64,000 bases of DNA from Actinomadura litoris. GTDB lineage: Bacteria > Actinomycetota > Actinomycetes > Streptosporangiales > Streptosporangiaceae. Below are positions 63,676-64,000 of the stretch, piece by piece. A model generated the notes under the pieces. That model was not told the origin of the DNA. It did not search any database and saw only the letters and a program-made list of their open reading frames with translations. Made by a program: the position numbers and the translations under genes. The stretch is from assembly GCF_009733595.1 (NCBI RefSeq), contig NZ_WOFH01000007.1, forward strand, positions 62,001-126,000, in the 5' to 3' direction. Every line of letters begins with the position of its first letter. The stretch's first letter is position 1.

Positions 63676-64000
63676 GTGAAGTTCTTCGGAGTGGCCCCGA
63701 TCCGCTATCTGGATTCGGCGGGGGCCGACGAGCCGTCGGCGACGCGGGCGAGCTTCGAGCTCACGGTGGCGACCGCGCTGCGGATGGAGGAGCTCGGCTT
63801 CGACGGCTTCGGGGTCGGCGAGCGCCACCACTGGCCGTTCCTGTCCAGCGCGCCGCCGGTCGTGCTCGCGCACGTCGCGGCGCTCACCAGCAGGATCCGG
63901 CTGTTCACCGGCGTCACCGTGCTGTCGATGCTCGACCCCGTCCGCGTCGCCGAGGACTACGCGACGCTCGACCAGCTCTCCGGCGGCAGGGTGGAGCTGA
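63676..64000 (+). CDS. luciferase-like flavin monooxygenase, N-terminal part
   Basis: An open frame from GTG 63676 runs off the right edge; 108 residues are visible. It begins VKFFGVAPIRYLDSAG and contains GFDGFGVGERHHWPFLSSAPPVVLAHVAALTSRIRLFTGVTVLSMLDPVRVAEDYATLDQLSGGRVEL. This is the TIM-barrel start of bacterial-luciferase-like (LLM class) enzymes that use FMNH2 or F420. Function is open. The FMN reductase at 47.8 kb could be a partner, but there is no direct evidence. It is divergent from the rhamnosidase, with 138 bp between the starts. Confidence 0.8.
   Translation, partial: MKFFGVAPIRYLDSAGADEPSATRASFELTVATALRMEELGFDGFGVGERHHWPFLSSAPPVVLAHVAALTSRIRLFTGVTVLSMLDPVRVAEDYATLDQLSGGRVEL

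Overview
The window comes from a high-GC actinomycete: most codons end in G or C, GTG starts and ATGA/GTGA overlaps are frequent, and there are Tat signals and F420-type PPOX proteins. It holds most of a modular polyketide cluster for an ansamycin, a macrolactam primed by 3-amino-5-hydroxybenzoate (AHBA). No rRNA, tRNA, CRISPR array, transposase or phage gene was seen. The genus cannot be fixed from this sequence.

Layout. (1) 1-1.02 kb: end of an alpha/beta-hydrolase, a strong terminator and a secreted AA10 LPMO; probably flanking. (2) 1.36-8.5 kb: a glycosyltransferase, a xi-class GST-type hydroquinone reductase, and deoxysugar genes (RmlA, RmlB, Gfo/Idh/MocA 3-ketoreductase, NDP-hexose 2,3-dehydratase). 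(3) 8.5-13.4 kb: a Tat-exported multicopper oxidase and a LuxR/LAL regulator. (4) 13.4-37.0 kb, minus strand: three PKS genes, a RifF-type amide synthase and a flavin monooxygenase, all closely spaced or overlapping. (5) 37.1-43.4 kb: AHBA genes in two divergent operons, rifK-L-M leftwards and rifJ-N-G-I rightwards. RifH (aminoDAHP synthase) is absent from the window. (6) 43.5-48.4 kb: a SARP-type regulator with a TTG start, an MFS exporter and an FMN reductase. (7) 48.5-60.6 kb, minus strand: a tightly coupled operon of peptide-type ABC importer, hydantoinase/oxoprolinase-family HyuA and HyuB, a second glycosyltransferase, an SDR and two PPOX proteins. (8) 60.7-64 kb: a GH78 rhamnosidase and the start of a luciferase-like monooxygenase.

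How it works together (inference). AHBA is activated by the adenylation domain of PKS1 and extended by only four modules. All four ATs carry the methylmalonyl-type YASH motif. Modules 1-3 have KS-AT-DH-KR-ACP and module 4 has KS-AT-ACP. The amide synthase would release a pentaketide (AHBA plus four C3 units) as a roughly 13-membered lactam. This places the locus with the small pentaketide ansamycins rather than the rifamycin or geldanamycin classes. The flavin monooxygenase, multicopper oxidase, xi-GST, two glycosyltransferases and 2,6-dideoxysugar genes suggest a redox-tailored, glycosylated product.

The main unexpected signals are two. A direct repeat of C-runs ending in T (AGGGG on the coding strand), with 11-12 bp spacing, lies upstream of five transcription units across the window and looks like a shared operator. 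An ATP-dependent amidohydrolase-type HyuAB pair is translationally coupled to a glycosyltransferase and sits under one of these motifs inside a macrolactam locus.
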